Assembly: GCF_900176485.1 (NCBI RefSeq)
Contig: NZ_FWYD01000012.1
Coordinates: 32,859 to 96,858, forward strand
Length of the DNA stretch: 64,000 nt
Origin: Primorskyibacter flagellatus
Lineage (GTDB): Bacteria; Pseudomonadota; Alphaproteobacteria; Rhodobacterales; Rhodobacteraceae
Direction of reading: 5' to 3'
Below the pieces are notes generated by a model, which searched no databases, was not told the DNA's origin, and worked only from the letters and a program-made list of their open reading frames with translations. The first letter of the stretch is position 1. Each line of letters opens with the position of its first letter. The translations under genes and the position numbers were made by a program. Of this stretch, positions 62,851 to 64,000 are shown in pieces.

Positions 62851-63732
62851 CTACATCGGCTTGACCTCACGCAGGAAGGATGGGAGCACCGGGTTCTTGG
62901 CGTCAGCCCGCCAGATTGCGGTCGTCCGAACGACCGGTGGTACATCGGTGATCGGCACCACTTTCAGACCTAGCAACCCAGCGTTGCAGATACATTTCGG
63001 ATAAACAAGAACCCCAAGGCCGGCCATGACAAAGGCCAGCATCTCATCCCGCAAAAAAGCCTTGTGGGTCACCTGCGGCATAAAGTTTCGTTCGATACAC
63101 AGATCGCGGATCAATTCATTATAGCGTGACCACGTGTCCCCCATGATGAAGGACTCCAACTCAAGTTCGGCAAGCTCGATCGTCTCACGCTCGGCCAACC
63201 GGTGCTTGGGCGGCACCACGGCAACCAACCCCTCTTGCACGACGTGCTTGCGGCAGAACGAACTGGGCAGCTTCAGGTCAATATCCATGACAAACCCAAG
63301 GTCGGCCTTACCCGATTTGACCAGCGCAATCTGATCGGCGGTAGAGGCGAACTGGACGTTGATCTTGATCCGCGGATTATAACGCCGATAGCGCGCGAGC
63401 GTGTCCGGCAGCGTTCCAAGAATTGCGAAGTCAACATAGGTCAGATTGATGCTGCCGCCTCGGCCCGATGATACATCACGCACTGAATCTACGGTCTGGT
63501 CGAGCTGTTCGAATATCCCCTCGATCCGGCCCAGCAGTTCAAGACCAGCGGAAGTCAGGGTGACCGAACGGGTGTTGCGCCGAAATACCTCGACGCCAAG
63601 CGAATATTCCAACGACTGGATAGTCTTCGTCAGCGCCGGTTGCGATGTGTTCAACACTTTCGCGCTTTTTCGGTAACTGCCCACTTTGGCGATCGTTTTG
63701 AAGACTTTGAGTTGTCGGAGTGTCAGGTTCAC
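62851..63732 (-). CDS. LysR family transcriptional regulator
   Basis: The 293-residue regulator has the LysR HTH 'LTLRQLKVFKTIAKVGSYRKSAKVLNTSQPALTKTIQSLE' at its N-terminus and the substrate-binding-like effector domain ('INLTYVDFAILGTLPDTLARYRRYNP', 'KADLGFVMDIDL'). GTG at 63732 is chosen as the start because GAGGAAC lies just upstream. ATGs at 63762 and 63792 lack ribosome sites but cannot be excluded. Its target may lie beyond the right edge of the window. Confidence 0.9.
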   Translation of the reverse strand: MNLTLRQLKVFKTIAKVGSYRKSAKVLNTSQPALTKTIQSLEYSLGVEVFRRNTRSVTLTSAGLELLGRIEGIFEQLDQTVDSVRDVSSGRGGSINLTYVDFAILGTLPDTLARYRRYNPRIKINVQFASTADQIALVKSGKADLGFVMDIDLKLPSSFCRKHVVQEGLVAVVPPKHRLAERETIELAELELESFIMGDTWSRYNELIRDLCIERNFMPQVTHKAFLRDEMLAFVMAGLGVLVYPKCICNAGLLGLKVVPITDVPPVVRTTAIWRADAKNPVLPSFLREVKPM

Positions 63733-63792
63733 CGGCGCTGTTCCTCGTTCCTCAGTCGCCATTGAATTGACACATATGCAGAACATATCCAA

Positions 63793-64000
63793 GCTTTTAG
63801 CTTAAAGGGTGGCAAAGTTGGGACGAGGTGGCTGATGATCCTGGGGCTGGCTGGACAACCCTGAGCGGTGATCTCTCGGACCGTACCCGATATGCCCTGC
63901 CCGAGTGTCTGTCGTCATATAAAATGGGACATCAGAGCGGCTTGAACATTGGAGGCTCTGGTTCGGTTGTTTGATTGATTATGCTGCTTGTTTTTGATGT
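63793..64000. other. Right-end gap, no gene supported
   Basis: No start or family match is seen. A minus-strand frame is open across most of this stretch and ends in a stop near 63803 ('GPRDHRSGLSSQPQDHQPPRPNFATL'). Its low-complexity, Pro/Gln/Arg-rich sequence is not convincing as a protein. It could belong to a mobile element that continues outside the window. Confidence 0.25.

Overview
The window looks like accessory or catabolic DNA from an alphaproteobacterium of the Rhodobacteraceae (Roseobacter) type. The reasons are the high GC content, several TRAP and tripartite tricarboxylate (TTT) uptake systems, and generally clear GGAGG-type ribosome sites. No rRNA, tRNA, CRISPR array or replication gene was seen, so chromosome and large plasmid cannot be told apart. 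Broken genes and transposase fragments mark several joints.

Region 1 (1-13.2 kb, nearly all minus strand) is a sugar-acid catabolic block. It has a TAXI-type TRAP transporter, an RraA-like protein, a D-2-hydroxyacid dehydrogenase, the tetronate trio otnK-otnC-otnI, a TctCBA transporter and a truncated sugar-phosphate isomerase. A LacI-family regulator sits at its head, and two matching palindromes (TGAAA-N3-TTTCA) flank the regulator gene. A HisD fragment and the tail of an SDR gene are fused in front of the RraA gene.

Region 2 (13.3-18.4 kb) is gene-poor: a Doc toxin with an AbrB/MazE-type antitoxin, two related small lipoproteins, a membrane protein gene that looks frameshifted, an SdiA-regulated/YjiK-like propeller, and decayed remnants including a sulfatase.

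Region 3 (18.4-25.5 kb) is a signalling and nitrogen block. It contains a histidine kinase fused to an NCS1 permease-like domain, a receiver-kinase protein, an OmpR-type regulator, and then formamidase, an AmiS/UreI amide channel and an FmdB zinc ribbon. IS6 and IS3/IS481 fragments follow.

Region 4 (26-37.5 kb) encodes a pathway resembling the lower nicotinate route: a NicC-like monooxygenase, NicX-like ring dioxygenase, amidase, NicE-like maleate isomerase, a MetX-like hydrolase, an amidohydrolase, an SDR, a DctPQM TRAP transporter and a YeiH-type exporter.

Region 5 (37.6-59.4 kb) is a propane/MimABCD-type soluble di-iron monooxygenase island. It has the four monooxygenase components, an amidohydrolase, a DUF59-type protein, a dedicated GroEL-like chaperonin, Zn alcohol dehydrogenase, glyoxalase-like protein, GMC oxidoreductase with a Tat-signal partner, KatG, an AcoR/MimR-type sigma54 activator and its own RpoN. 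A good -24/-12 promoter and two helically phased dyads lie upstream of the hydroxylase gene. Five uncharacterised genes adjoin rpoN.

Region 6 (59.7-64 kb) holds a GNAT acetyltransferase, a probable lipoprotein, a methyltransferase remnant followed by an intact methyltransferase, and a LysR regulator.
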